From: an uncultured Mollicutes bacterium | GTDB lineage: Bacteria > Bacillota_I > Bacilli_A > MAG-NZ | Direction: 5' to 3' | NCBI GenBank assembly: GCA_913064935.1 | Contig: CAJYBF010000103.1 | Coordinates: forward strand, 1-5,066 | DNA length: 5,066 nucleotides | Shown: positions 1 to 5,066 of the stretch, piece by piece | Layout of the letters: each line of letters starts with the position of its first letter | Numbering within the stretch: the stretch's first letter is position 1 | Made by a program: the position numbers and the translations under genes | The notes under the pieces: model-generated | Database searches by the model: none | What the model was told of the DNA's origin: nothing | What the model saw: the letters and a program-made list of their open reading frames with translations, nothing else

Positions 1-165
1 ATAGAAGGCGGTGCTCTTGTCATTAAAGATGATGATCTATATAAAAAAGCAAAAATCATAAGAGACTATGGTATTGACGCTCCTGACTCCGTAGCCATGT
101 TAGGTATCAATGCGAAAATGAATGAAGTTGAAGCAGCAATGGGATTATGTATGCTTGATGAAATG
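1..165 (+). other. DegT/DnrJ/EryC1/StrS aminotransferase segment within the chimeric frame
   Basis: The first translated residues read IEGGALVIKDDDLYKKAK, then RDYGI, then GINAKMNEVEAAMGLCMLDE. In PLP-dependent sugar aminotransferases the EGGA(L/I)V motif lies a few residues after the PLP-binding lysine, and the G-N-x-K-M-x-E-x-x-A-A-x-G motif lies some 30 residues further on. Order and spacing both fit. The catalytic lysine would lie just off the left edge. These enzymes are normally about 370 residues; here roughly 55 residues from the middle are present and the C-terminal small domain is replaced by kinase sequence. The right boundary is approximate (about 155-195), because the stretch MLDEMENTLSNQ could belong to either family. 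Confidence 0.7.
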
Positions 166-879
166 GAAAATACGTTGAGTAATCAAGCAGATTATAAGAA
201 ATCAAGAAAACAGCTTATAGCGAACATTTCTCATGAAATTAGAACACCGTTATCATATGTTAAATTGTGTGCTGAGAGGCTTGCGAAGGATGAGGGCATT
301 AATGCAAGTAATAAGAAGCATGTTGATACGATACTAAAAAAAATAACGTCGATTGATGAAATTATCGAAGACTTGTTTAGGTACTCCAAGCAAGACTTAG
401 ATAAATTGTTGGTTGAATTAAAAGAAACATATGCCATGGATATGTTTGAAAGAATTTTTAGTAATGTTAAACCAAGAGATATAAATAAAAATATAAGTAT
501 TAACATTAGCAACAATGTTCCCAATATATTGATCAATGCTGATGAAAATAGGCTTTTACAAGTTGTTAGTAATATGGTTGATAATGCTGAGAAACACATT
601 GAAAAAAACGGCTTTATTAATATTACAACAGAGATGGATGAGAAACATTTAGTACTTATAATTGAAGATTCTGGTGAGGGAATAGAACCAAAAGATTTAC
701 CTTATATCTTCGAACCTTTCTATCAAGGTAAGCAAAATATAAAAACTATGAAAAAGGGTGCGGGACTTGGACTCGCAATATGTGACTATATAATAAAAAA
801 ACATAATGGAGAAATATTTGTTTATAGCGAGAAAAACAAAGGAACTAAATTTGTTGTAAAATTTCAAGAACTAGTATAA
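1..879 (+). CDS. Chimeric open frame: aminotransferase fragment fused to histidine kinase catalytic core (5' partial)
   Basis: The frame is open from base 1 to the TAA at 877-879 (292 codons visible). Residues 1 to about 55 match a sugar aminotransferase. From about residue 60 it is a histidine kinase: H-box SHEIRTP with the phospho-accepting His78, N-box around N191/N195 (NMVDNAEKH), G1 box DSGEGI (223-228), F-box YIFEPFYQ (235-242) and G2 box GAGLGLAI (253-260), ending normally soon after. The DHp and ATP-binding domains therefore look complete. Such a core autophosphorylates the histidine and passes phosphate to a response regulator. Missing are the transmembrane sensor, a HAMP segment and any neighbouring regulator gene. 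No well-placed ribosome binding site precedes an ATG inside the kinase half, and the first in-window ATG (97) lies within the aminotransferase part. The kinase domain call is firm; whether the fusion protein exists is doubtful. Confidence 0.85.
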   Translation: MEGGALVIKDDDLYKKAKIIRDYGIDAPDSVAMLGINAKMNEVEAAMGLCMLDEMENTLSNQADYKKSRKQLIANISHEIRTPLSYVKLCAERLAKDEGINASNKKHVDTILKKITSIDEIIEDLFRYSKQDLDKLLVELKETYAMDMFERIFSNVKPRDINKNISINISNNVPNILINADENRLLQVVSNMVDNAEKHIEKNGFINITTEMDEKHLVLIIEDSGEGIEPKDLPYIFEPFYQGKQNIKTMKKGAGLGLAICDYIIKKHNGEIFVYSEKNKGTKFVVKFQELV

Positions 880-894
880 CAATATCTTAGTTTT

Positions 895-924
895 AAAAGA
901 TGCCAAAAGTTTTGGCATCTTTTT
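895..924. terminator. Probable bidirectional intrinsic terminator between convergent genes
   Basis: Bases 895-908 (AAAAGATGCCAAAA) and 910-923 are a perfect 14-bp inverted repeat around a single central G. In RNA the inner A-T pairs would open to form a loop, leaving a GATGCC/GGCATC stem. On the plus strand the stem is followed by T920-T924; on the minus strand the leading A-run becomes a U-tract. It lies 16 bases after the kinase stop and about 30 bases after the minus-strand exporter stop, where convergent genes would share a terminator. Confidence 0.85.
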
Positions 925-955
925 CATATAGTAGTAATTTTACTATGAGCTGCTA

Positions 956-2587
956 TTAATTAAGCTCAGGTTTCATTAAAGTTGCTGAGTTATTATTTAT
1001 TAATACTACTTCATCGTACATACTTTTGTTCTCGTCTATAATTACATGGCTGACATTTATAATTGTTATATCTTTTAGAGCCAGAATACTCTTTTCTATT
1101 TCAACTGTCATTTTTCGGTCTAGAGAGGCAAATGCTTCATCTAAGAATATGATATCAACTTTATTTAGAAGAGCTCTTGCGATAGCAACCCTACTTCGTT
1201 CTCCACCAGATATATTTTGCCCATTGTTAAGTATCATTCTGTTTAGACCATCTTCATGTGAAGTAACAAAATCATGTAGTCCCGCTCTATCAATCGCATC
1301 CCATACTTCCTCATCAGAATAATCTTTATATAGAGCTAAGTTGTTTAAGAATGTATCTTCAAACAAAAATGTATGTTGTTCTACATTTGCAACTCTCGAG
1401 AAGTAATCTATTTTCTTAATATTAGATAGATTTTCTCCATCTATAAGAATTTCTCCTTCAAGTGGATCAAAGTACTTTCTAAGTAATCTAAGCATTGTTG
1501 ATTTACCACCACCACTTGGTCCAATTACTAAATACTTTTTACCTTTGTCAAAATTCATATTTATTGATTTTAATACTACTTTGCTATCATATGAGAATCC
1601 CACATCTTTAAGCTCAATTGATTTATTGAATCCATTATATGAAATTGATTCTACTGTATTACTACGGTTTTCGAGCGTTTCATTTATTCTAATAAATAAC
1701 GATTTTACTGATAGTATATTAGGTATCGACTCAGCTAATCTATTTACTGGGTTAAAAATATTGTCCATTTGTGTTACTACTACGACCAGTCCTGCGAATA
1801 ATATTACTCCATTTATCATTAAATAAGAAATTAGTATAAGTAATCCAAAGAATAATACCATAGTGCTAGTGTTTTGAATTGTATATATGTAAGACATAAT
1901 TCTATCGATAACAAATGTCTTTTTCTGAATTCCTTTTGATTCCTTATTATAAGTATTTGTAACTGTAGTTTCTAAGTTATTCGTTTTGATAATGTGAAAC
2001 GCTGATAATACCTCTTTAATAAACCCACCATAGGAAGACATCATTTCACTTCGTTCCTTATTATGCTTGTTTACCGGTTTAGAAGATAATAAGGAGATTA
2101 GCACAATTAGAATAACCATTGCCAATCCTATCAAAATTATTAAAGGACTAATTAACGAGATTATCAGTATTGCTGTTCCAAAAGCTACAATGGCCTCTAG
2201 AGCACTTAGAACTTGTTCCACATAGTTTATTTCAATTTTGTTAAAGTCATTTGTAATAGCTGAAATATATAATGCGTTGTTATCTGTTTGAAACTCACTT
2301 ATATTTTTATGAAATACTTTCTTCATATAATCAGTTTTCATTTTAGTCATACTTCTTTTTATAACTAATCCTCTTATGTATGCATAAATAATATTTACAG
2401 GTAATACTGCTATTGTTAATACTATCAAGGTTATTGCGTGAGGATAAAACTCATCCCATAATCCAGCTTGTGCTACTGTTACCAAATCAAATAGTGAAAA
2501 TGCAATTCTAAAATCAAGATAGGACACTATAACAAGGATAAACAATGTAATATAAACATCTTTTATGTAATAGATTTTTCTTCTCAT
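956..2587 (-). CDS. ABC exporter half-transporter, second subunit (TMD-NBD)
   Basis: A 543-residue type I ABC exporter subunit in the cytoplasmic membrane: an N-terminal six-helix transmembrane domain (helices near 10-32, 50-76, 125-147, 148-168, 240-258 and 260-280), then an ATPase domain from about 323. ATPase motifs are complete: A-loop Tyr333, Walker A GPSGGGKST (356-364), Q-loop Gln404, signature ISGGE (459-463), Walker B IIFLDE (479-484) with catalytic Glu484, D-loop SLD (488-490) and H-loop His514. The length is slightly short for the family (usually 570-600). The ATG at 2587 overlaps the stop of the upstream subunit as ATGA and is preceded by GGAGAGGTGA (2601-2592), so translation is probably coupled and the two proteins form a heterodimer. 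There is no N-terminal peptidase domain, so it is not a leader-cleaving bacteriocin exporter. The substrate is unknown. Confidence 0.93.
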   Translation of the reverse strand: MRRKIYYIKDVYITLFILVIVSYLDFRIAFSLFDLVTVAQAGLWDEFYPHAITLIVLTIAVLPVNIIYAYIRGLVIKRSMTKMKTDYMKKVFHKNISEFQTDNNALYISAITNDFNKIEINYVEQVLSALEAIVAFGTAILIISLISPLIILIGLAMVILIVLISLLSSKPVNKHNKERSEMMSSYGGFIKEVLSAFHIIKTNNLETTVTNTYNKESKGIQKKTFVIDRIMSYIYTIQNTSTMVLFFGLLILISYLMINGVILFAGLVVVVTQMDNIFNPVNRLAESIPNILSVKSLFIRINETLENRSNTVESISYNGFNKSIELKDVGFSYDSKVVLKSINMNFDKGKKYLVIGPSGGGKSTMLRLLRKYFDPLEGEILIDGENLSNIKKIDYFSRVANVEQHTFLFEDTFLNNLALYKDYSDEEVWDAIDRAGLHDFVTSHEDGLNRMILNNGQNISGGERSRVAIARALLNKVDIIFLDEAFASLDRKMTVEIEKSILALKDITIINVSHVIIDENKSMYDEVVLINNNSATLMKPELN

Positions 2588-4227
2588 AAAATCACCTCTC
2601 CAAAATAGTCTTTTCCCTTAAAAGTAGTCATAAATCCATCTTTAATCTCAAATACAATATCGTATTTGTTTGTTATTCCTTCAAAATATTTATGACTAAT
2701 TGTTATTACAGTAGCATCTAAGCTTAGTAGAGTTGCTTCAATCTGACGACCAAACTCATCATTTAAAGCGGAAGTAGCTTCGTCTACAAATATAATTTCA
2801 GCTTTTTTACATAATGCTCTAGCAATTGAAATCCTTTGCCTTTCACCACCAGATAAATTCTTTCCATTTTCACTTATCATTGTATATATACCTTCATCAA
2901 GTGAATCCACAAAATCTTTTAATCCTGCGTTATTGCATGCAGCTATAACCTCTTCATCTGTGTAGCTTTTATAAAGACTTATGTTTTCCTTCAATGTTGC
3001 TTCAAATAAAAATACATCTTGATAAACATATGATACTTTTTCATTAAACGAAGAAGTAGATACAGATTTTAAGTCAACTCCATCAACGTCTATGCTACCT
3101 TCATAGTCATCTATGATATGAGAAACAAGTTTGAATAAAGTAGATTTTCCAGAACCACTAGGGCCATTAATTAAATGTTTTTTTCCTTTTTCAAATGAGA
3201 AATTTATTGATTTAAATACTTTTTTACTGTCGTAAGAGAAACTAACATCATTAATATTAAATAGATTATTAAATTCAAACGAGTTTTCAGATCCATTTGT
3301 TTCAATTACATTTTCTGCAACGGTGATTTTCTTGAAAATCGCTGCTGAAGCTTTTAATTTATTTACAAGTGGAAATATATTTACCAATGAGAAAATGATA
3401 TTTCCTGATAATTGAATAGAAATTAACATTACTCCATAATTAAGACCAGTCTGTATCTGATAAATCATATAGATCATGATTCCTATTATTACAAAATTAC
3501 CAATTGCGGAATTAGAGTAAAGTTGAAATGATGTGAATATATTAAACTTAAACTTTTTATGTTCAAGATTTTTTATTGCAGATTTATTTTTACTTAGAAA
3601 TGTATCTTCAATATTATTCAATTTTAGAATTTCTAGCCCATTAAAGATATTAGAAACGTCGACTGTAAATTTCTCGTTAGCAGTTGAAACATCCTCTTGA
3701 TATCTTATAGTTCTTTTTTCATAAAATTTTGATATTAATAATACTAAAATCGAGACAGAAAATATAATCAATGCTATTTTCCAATTAATTACAACCAATA
3801 TAGCTAGTGAAACTACATACATAAAAACCTGTGATATAACATAAATTAATGTTCTAAAGAAACTAGATTCAAATGTATTAACATCATTGATTAAATTTGA
3901 TACATATACTTCTCTTGATTTTTTATTAAATTGTTTATAACTCATATTTACAATTTTATTAAACGCTTTAATTCTTAGTGTTAAAATAACATCACGCACA
4001 TATGATATTCTCATTAATCTTGAAAAGATATTTAAGATTCCTCCCAAGATCACAACTCCTAAAGCCGCAACTCCTACGACTTTCAAATCGTCCATGGATT
4101 TATTACCCACAGCTTGAAATACAAGTGCTATTACTCCAGTTTGTGTTAACTGAATAATTACTGGGATAAAACAGGCGATAATATATAATACAAATTTCCC
4201 TTTTCTTTCTAATAGTAATTCCTTCAT
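2584..4227 (-). CDS. ABC exporter half-transporter, first subunit (TMD-NBD)
   Basis: A 547-residue partner of the following gene, with the same plan: six membrane helices (about 11-35, 48-70, 122-146, 149-167, 238-257 and 262-288) and a C-terminal ATPase. Motifs: A-loop Tyr332, Walker A GPSGSGKST (355-363), Q-loop Gln403, signature LSGGE (458-462), Walker B IIFVDE (478-483) with Glu483, and H-loop His512. The D-loop reads SALN (486-489) where SALD is usual; the partner keeps the Asp. I chose the ATG at 4227 because AGGAGG (4238-4233) sits five bases before it. The frame can be extended to a TTG at 4248, but that adds seven residues across the ribosome binding site and has no site of its own. 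The stop overlaps the next start as ATGA. The pair should form one heterodimeric exporter of unknown substrate. Confidence 0.93.
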   Translation of the reverse strand: MKELLLERKGKFVLYIIACFIPVIIQLTQTGVIALVFQAVGNKSMDDLKVVGVAALGVVILGGILNIFSRLMRISYVRDVILTLRIKAFNKIVNMSYKQFNKKSREVYVSNLINDVNTFESSFFRTLIYVISQVFMYVVSLAILVVINWKIALIIFSVSILVLLISKFYEKRTIRYQEDVSTANEKFTVDVSNIFNGLEILKLNNIEDTFLSKNKSAIKNLEHKKFKFNIFTSFQLYSNSAIGNFVIIGIMIYMIYQIQTGLNYGVMLISIQLSGNIIFSLVNIFPLVNKLKASAAIFKKITVAENVIETNGSENSFEFNNLFNINDVSFSYDSKKVFKSINFSFEKGKKHLINGPSGSGKSTLFKLVSHIIDDYEGSIDVDGVDLKSVSTSSFNEKVSYVYQDVFLFEATLKENISLYKSYTDEEVIAACNNAGLKDFVDSLDEGIYTMISENGKNLSGGERQRISIARALCKKAEIIFVDEATSALNDEFGRQIEATLLSLDATVITISHKYFEGITNKYDIVFEIKDGFMTTFKGKDYFGEVIL

Positions 4228-4373
4228 AATATCCTCCTCTGAAGACAATAATAGCTCATGGCTACTAATTTGCTTTGATTAGTTTCTGAATCATCATTTT
4301 TTAATGCATGAAATACTACATCATTACCATAATGCATTCCATATAGATTTTTAATTTCTAGTATTTTACTCAG
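4224..4373 (-). pseudogene. Remnant of an ABC transporter ATPase N-terminus, coupled to the exporter genes
   Basis: A 49-codon frame beginning CTG-AGT-AAA and ending in a TGA that overlaps the exporter start as ATGA. Its first part, SKILEIKNLY followed by YGNDVVFHALKN, closely resembles the start of LolD/FtsE/BceA-type ATPases, which typically begin (M)SKILEIKNL and have an xVxALK(N/D) stretch before a KGEFVAIMG-like strand leading into Walker A. Here the next part reads SETNQSKLVAMS and then departs, with no Walker A or later motif. AAGGGGTGA (4387-4379) is well placed for the CTG, where an ATG or TTG would be expected. A GTG at 4382 is in frame but abuts that site. I read it as a decayed, truncated ATPase gene. 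A small translated peptide that couples ribosomes into the exporter, or even an exported peptide, is possible. No search was run. Confidence 0.5.
4233..4238 (-). promoter_or_regulatory. Ribosome binding site fixing the start of the first exporter subunit
   Basis: The minus strand reads AGGAGG, a full match to the anti-Shine-Dalgarno core, five bases before the ATG at 4227-4225. It rules in that ATG over the TTG at 4248. It also lies inside the codons for Gln-Arg-Arg-Ile of the preceding small frame, so that peptide's C-terminus is set by this site. Confidence 0.85.
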
Positions 4374-4423
4374 ATGATTCACCCCTTTTTCCCAACTTCA
4401 TTATATTCCTTACTTATTATGGC

Positions 4424-4437
4424 AATATGTCTATATT
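4424..4437. repeat. Short inverted repeat overlapping the putative -10 box
   Basis: AATAT (4424-4428) and ATATT (4433-4437) form an inverted repeat around GTCT, covering the proposed minus-strand -10 element. This is where a repressor operator would sit, but five-base AT-only arms are common by chance. Confidence 0.15.
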
Positions 4438-4458
4438 ATTAAATTTTTATTAAATCAA
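4430..4458 (-). promoter_or_regulatory. Possible promoter for the ATPase remnant and exporter operon
   Basis: The minus strand carries TTGATT (4458-4453) and TATAGA (4435-4430) separated by exactly 17 bases, a reasonable sigma-A-type pair (four of six matches in each box). Transcription would start near 4423, about 50 bases before the CTG of the small frame. A second candidate, TTGCCA (4425-4420) with a perfect TATAAT (4405-4400), has only a 14-base spacer. In such AT-rich DNA both could be chance. Confidence 0.35.
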
Positions 4459-4567
4459 CACAAATTCTATCGATGCGTGGAGATGTGAGAGATTCCTATA
4501 TGGGTATGGAAGATGCAGAATGTTCATAGCATAAATAAAAATTGATATAAACACCGAGCACACGATG

Positions 4568-4576
4568 TGTTATAAT
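4568..4576 (+). promoter_or_regulatory. Extended -10 promoter for the GtrA-like gene
   Basis: TGTTATAAT is an exact extended -10 element (TGn plus consensus TATAAT). Initiation about seven bases downstream would fall near 4583, giving a leader of about 28 bases to the ATG at 4611. A TTGATA at 4542 is 23 bases away, too far for a -35 box, so the extended -10 would have to act largely alone. Confidence 0.45.
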
Positions 4577-4610
4577 CAACCTAATGGGAAGAAGTAAGGG
4601 TGATATAATA

Positions 4611-4880
4611 ATGAATTACAAGGGGCAAGAAGAAGTCAATAAAGATACGAATCGAAAAGAGAATATGGAACATATGATAAAGTTTTTCCTTTTCTCGGTT
4701 GCAGCAGGGGGTATTCAAGCACTATCTTGCACGCTTTTATTTGAACTTATTAAATTTGAATATTGGTCATCGTACCTGATTGCATTTATTTTATCTCCGG
4801 ATAAGAAATTTGGCTTCTTTATCCCGATGCTAATACCACTCTTCTTTCTTTACAAACTGTTTAAAAAGCCCCAAGGCTAA
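4611..4880 (+). CDS. Small membrane protein, GtrA-like N-terminal half with aberrant C-terminus
   Basis: An 89-residue protein. After a charged N-terminus, residues 22-62 (MIKFFLFSVAAGG..., then YWSSYLIAFILS) resemble the first two membrane helices of GtrA-family proteins, which are about 120-140 residues with four helices and are thought to help move lipid-linked sugars across the membrane. In Firmicutes members the second helix usually continues as VLWNFTFNRKFTF. Here it turns directly into SPDKKFGFF and a hydrophobic IPMLIPLFFLYKLF before stopping. This could be an internal deletion removing the WNF motif (DKKFGF would then match the NRKFTF part) or a fusion to something else. I chose the ATG at 4611 because AAGGGTGAT (4596-4604) lies before it. 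The in-frame ATG at 4584 has no such site and falls at the predicted transcription start. The gene is divergent from the exporters. Confidence 0.55.
   Translation: MNYKGQEEVNKDTNRKENMEHMIKFFLFSVAAGGIQALSCTLLFELIKFEYWSSYLIAFILSPDKKFGFFIPMLIPLFFLYKLFKKPQG
4863..4878 (-). terminator. Weak hairpin plus U-tract downstream of the right-edge minus-strand gene
   Basis: On the minus strand AGCC-TTGG-GGCT (4878-4867) forms a short GC-rich hairpin directly followed by a run of T (4867-4863), 18 bases after the stop of the minus-strand gene ending at 4896. The stem is only four pairs. It lies inside the last codons of the GtrA-like gene. Confidence 0.3.
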
Positions 4881-4895
4881 ATGAATTTGGATGAT

Positions 4896-5066
4896 CTAAT
4901 TGTTTTTTAAGAATCGATACTCCATTTCGCGGACATAGGGTTCAAGAAATTCCTCGTGCAAGCCTGGAAGCACGACATCGTTGCTATTAATTCTCAAACT
5001 GATGACCATTCGATCGAACCGCAAAATCAAAATACTGCCCATTAAAACTTTATTGTTAAAATACTC
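4896..5066 (-). CDS. C-terminal end of an unrecognised protein (partial at right edge)
   Basis: The minus strand is open from the window edge to a TAG at 4898-4896, giving 56 residues that end in LPGLHEEFLEPYVREMEYRF and then LKNN. I do not recognise the family. The residue mix (charged, amphipathic C-terminus) looks like a real soluble protein, and the frame runs off the window. An in-frame ATG at 5042 has no ribosome binding site, so the true start is probably outside. Codons such as CGG, CGA, CGC, CCC and GTC make it look less AT-rich than the exporter genes, hinting at a different origin. A 45-codon plus-strand frame over the same bases lacks a start codon and is less convincing. Confidence 0.45.
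   Translation of the reverse strand, partial: EYFNNKVLMGSILILRFDRMVISLRINSNDVVLPGLHEEFLEPYVREMEYRFLKNN

Noticed and set aside
231..599. 122-codon open frame on the minus strand
   Set aside because: It is antisense to the histidine kinase core, with low-complexity Ser/Leu-rich content and no ribosome binding site; the kinase motifs on the plus strand decide the coding frame.
928..946. ATAGTA/TACTAT inverted repeat downstream of the exporter stop
   Set aside because: Six AT-rich base pairs with no U-tract; the adjacent perfect repeat at 895-923 is a far better terminator.
1026..1322. 98-codon open frame on the plus strand
   Set aside because: It lies antisense to the ATPase domain of the second exporter subunit, where the signature and Walker B motifs are clear.
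1545..1826. 93-codon open frame on the plus strand
   Set aside because: It is antisense to the exporter's linker and last membrane helices, with no recognisable protein character.
4224..4382. RiPP or bacteriocin precursor peptide before the exporter
   Set aside because: Size and position would suit a precursor, but the peptide matches an ABC ATPase N-terminus, has no clear leader cleavage motif such as double glycine, and the exporter lacks a peptidase domain.
4473..4529. Short plus-strand frame of 18 codons starting MRGDVRDSYMG
   Set aside because: It has no ribosome binding site or recognised similarity. This stretch between the divergent promoters otherwise shows no feature.
4542..4576. 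TTGATA and TATAAT as a -35/-10 pair
   Set aside because: The spacer is 23 bases, too long for a normal promoter; only the extended -10 element was kept.

Overview
The window looks like a low-GC Gram-positive bacterium, probably of the Clostridia/Firmicutes type. It is AT-rich, it has strong AGGAGG-type ribosome binding sites, TGA is used as a stop in ATGA gene overlaps, and tryptophan is TGG, so the genetic code is the standard bacterial one. This placement is an inference from composition and gene style, not from a marker gene.

Layout. Positions 1-879 (+) form one open frame that enters from the left edge. It begins as a piece of a DegT/DnrJ/EryC1/StrS-type sugar aminotransferase and, without a stop, becomes the complete catalytic core of a sensor histidine kinase. 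A perfect 14-bp inverted repeat (895-923) follows and probably acts as a terminator in both directions. On the minus strand, 4227 down to 956 encodes two half-size ABC exporters (547 and 543 aa) joined by an ATGA overlap. They are almost certainly the two subunits of one heterodimeric type I exporter. In front of them on the same strand, and also joined by an ATGA overlap, is a 49-codon frame (4373-4224). It reads like the decayed first 40 residues of another ABC ATPase, cut off before Walker A. A divergent small membrane protein (4611-4880, +) resembles the N-terminal half of a GtrA-family protein with an abnormal second half. At the right edge is the C-terminal end of an unrecognised minus-strand gene (4896-5066) that looks less AT-rich by eye.

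Functional picture. The intact unit is the coupled exporter pair; its substrate cannot be read from the sequence. The kinase core next to it has lost its sensor part in this reading and has no response regulator in the window, so a regulatory link to the exporter is possible but unproven. Three of the reading frames here (kinase fusion, ATPase remnant, GtrA-like gene) are chimeric or truncated versions of known families while staying open. This points to a rearranged, decaying region or to an artefact of assembly or sequence construction. I found no RNA gene, CRISPR array, insertion sequence or riboswitch.
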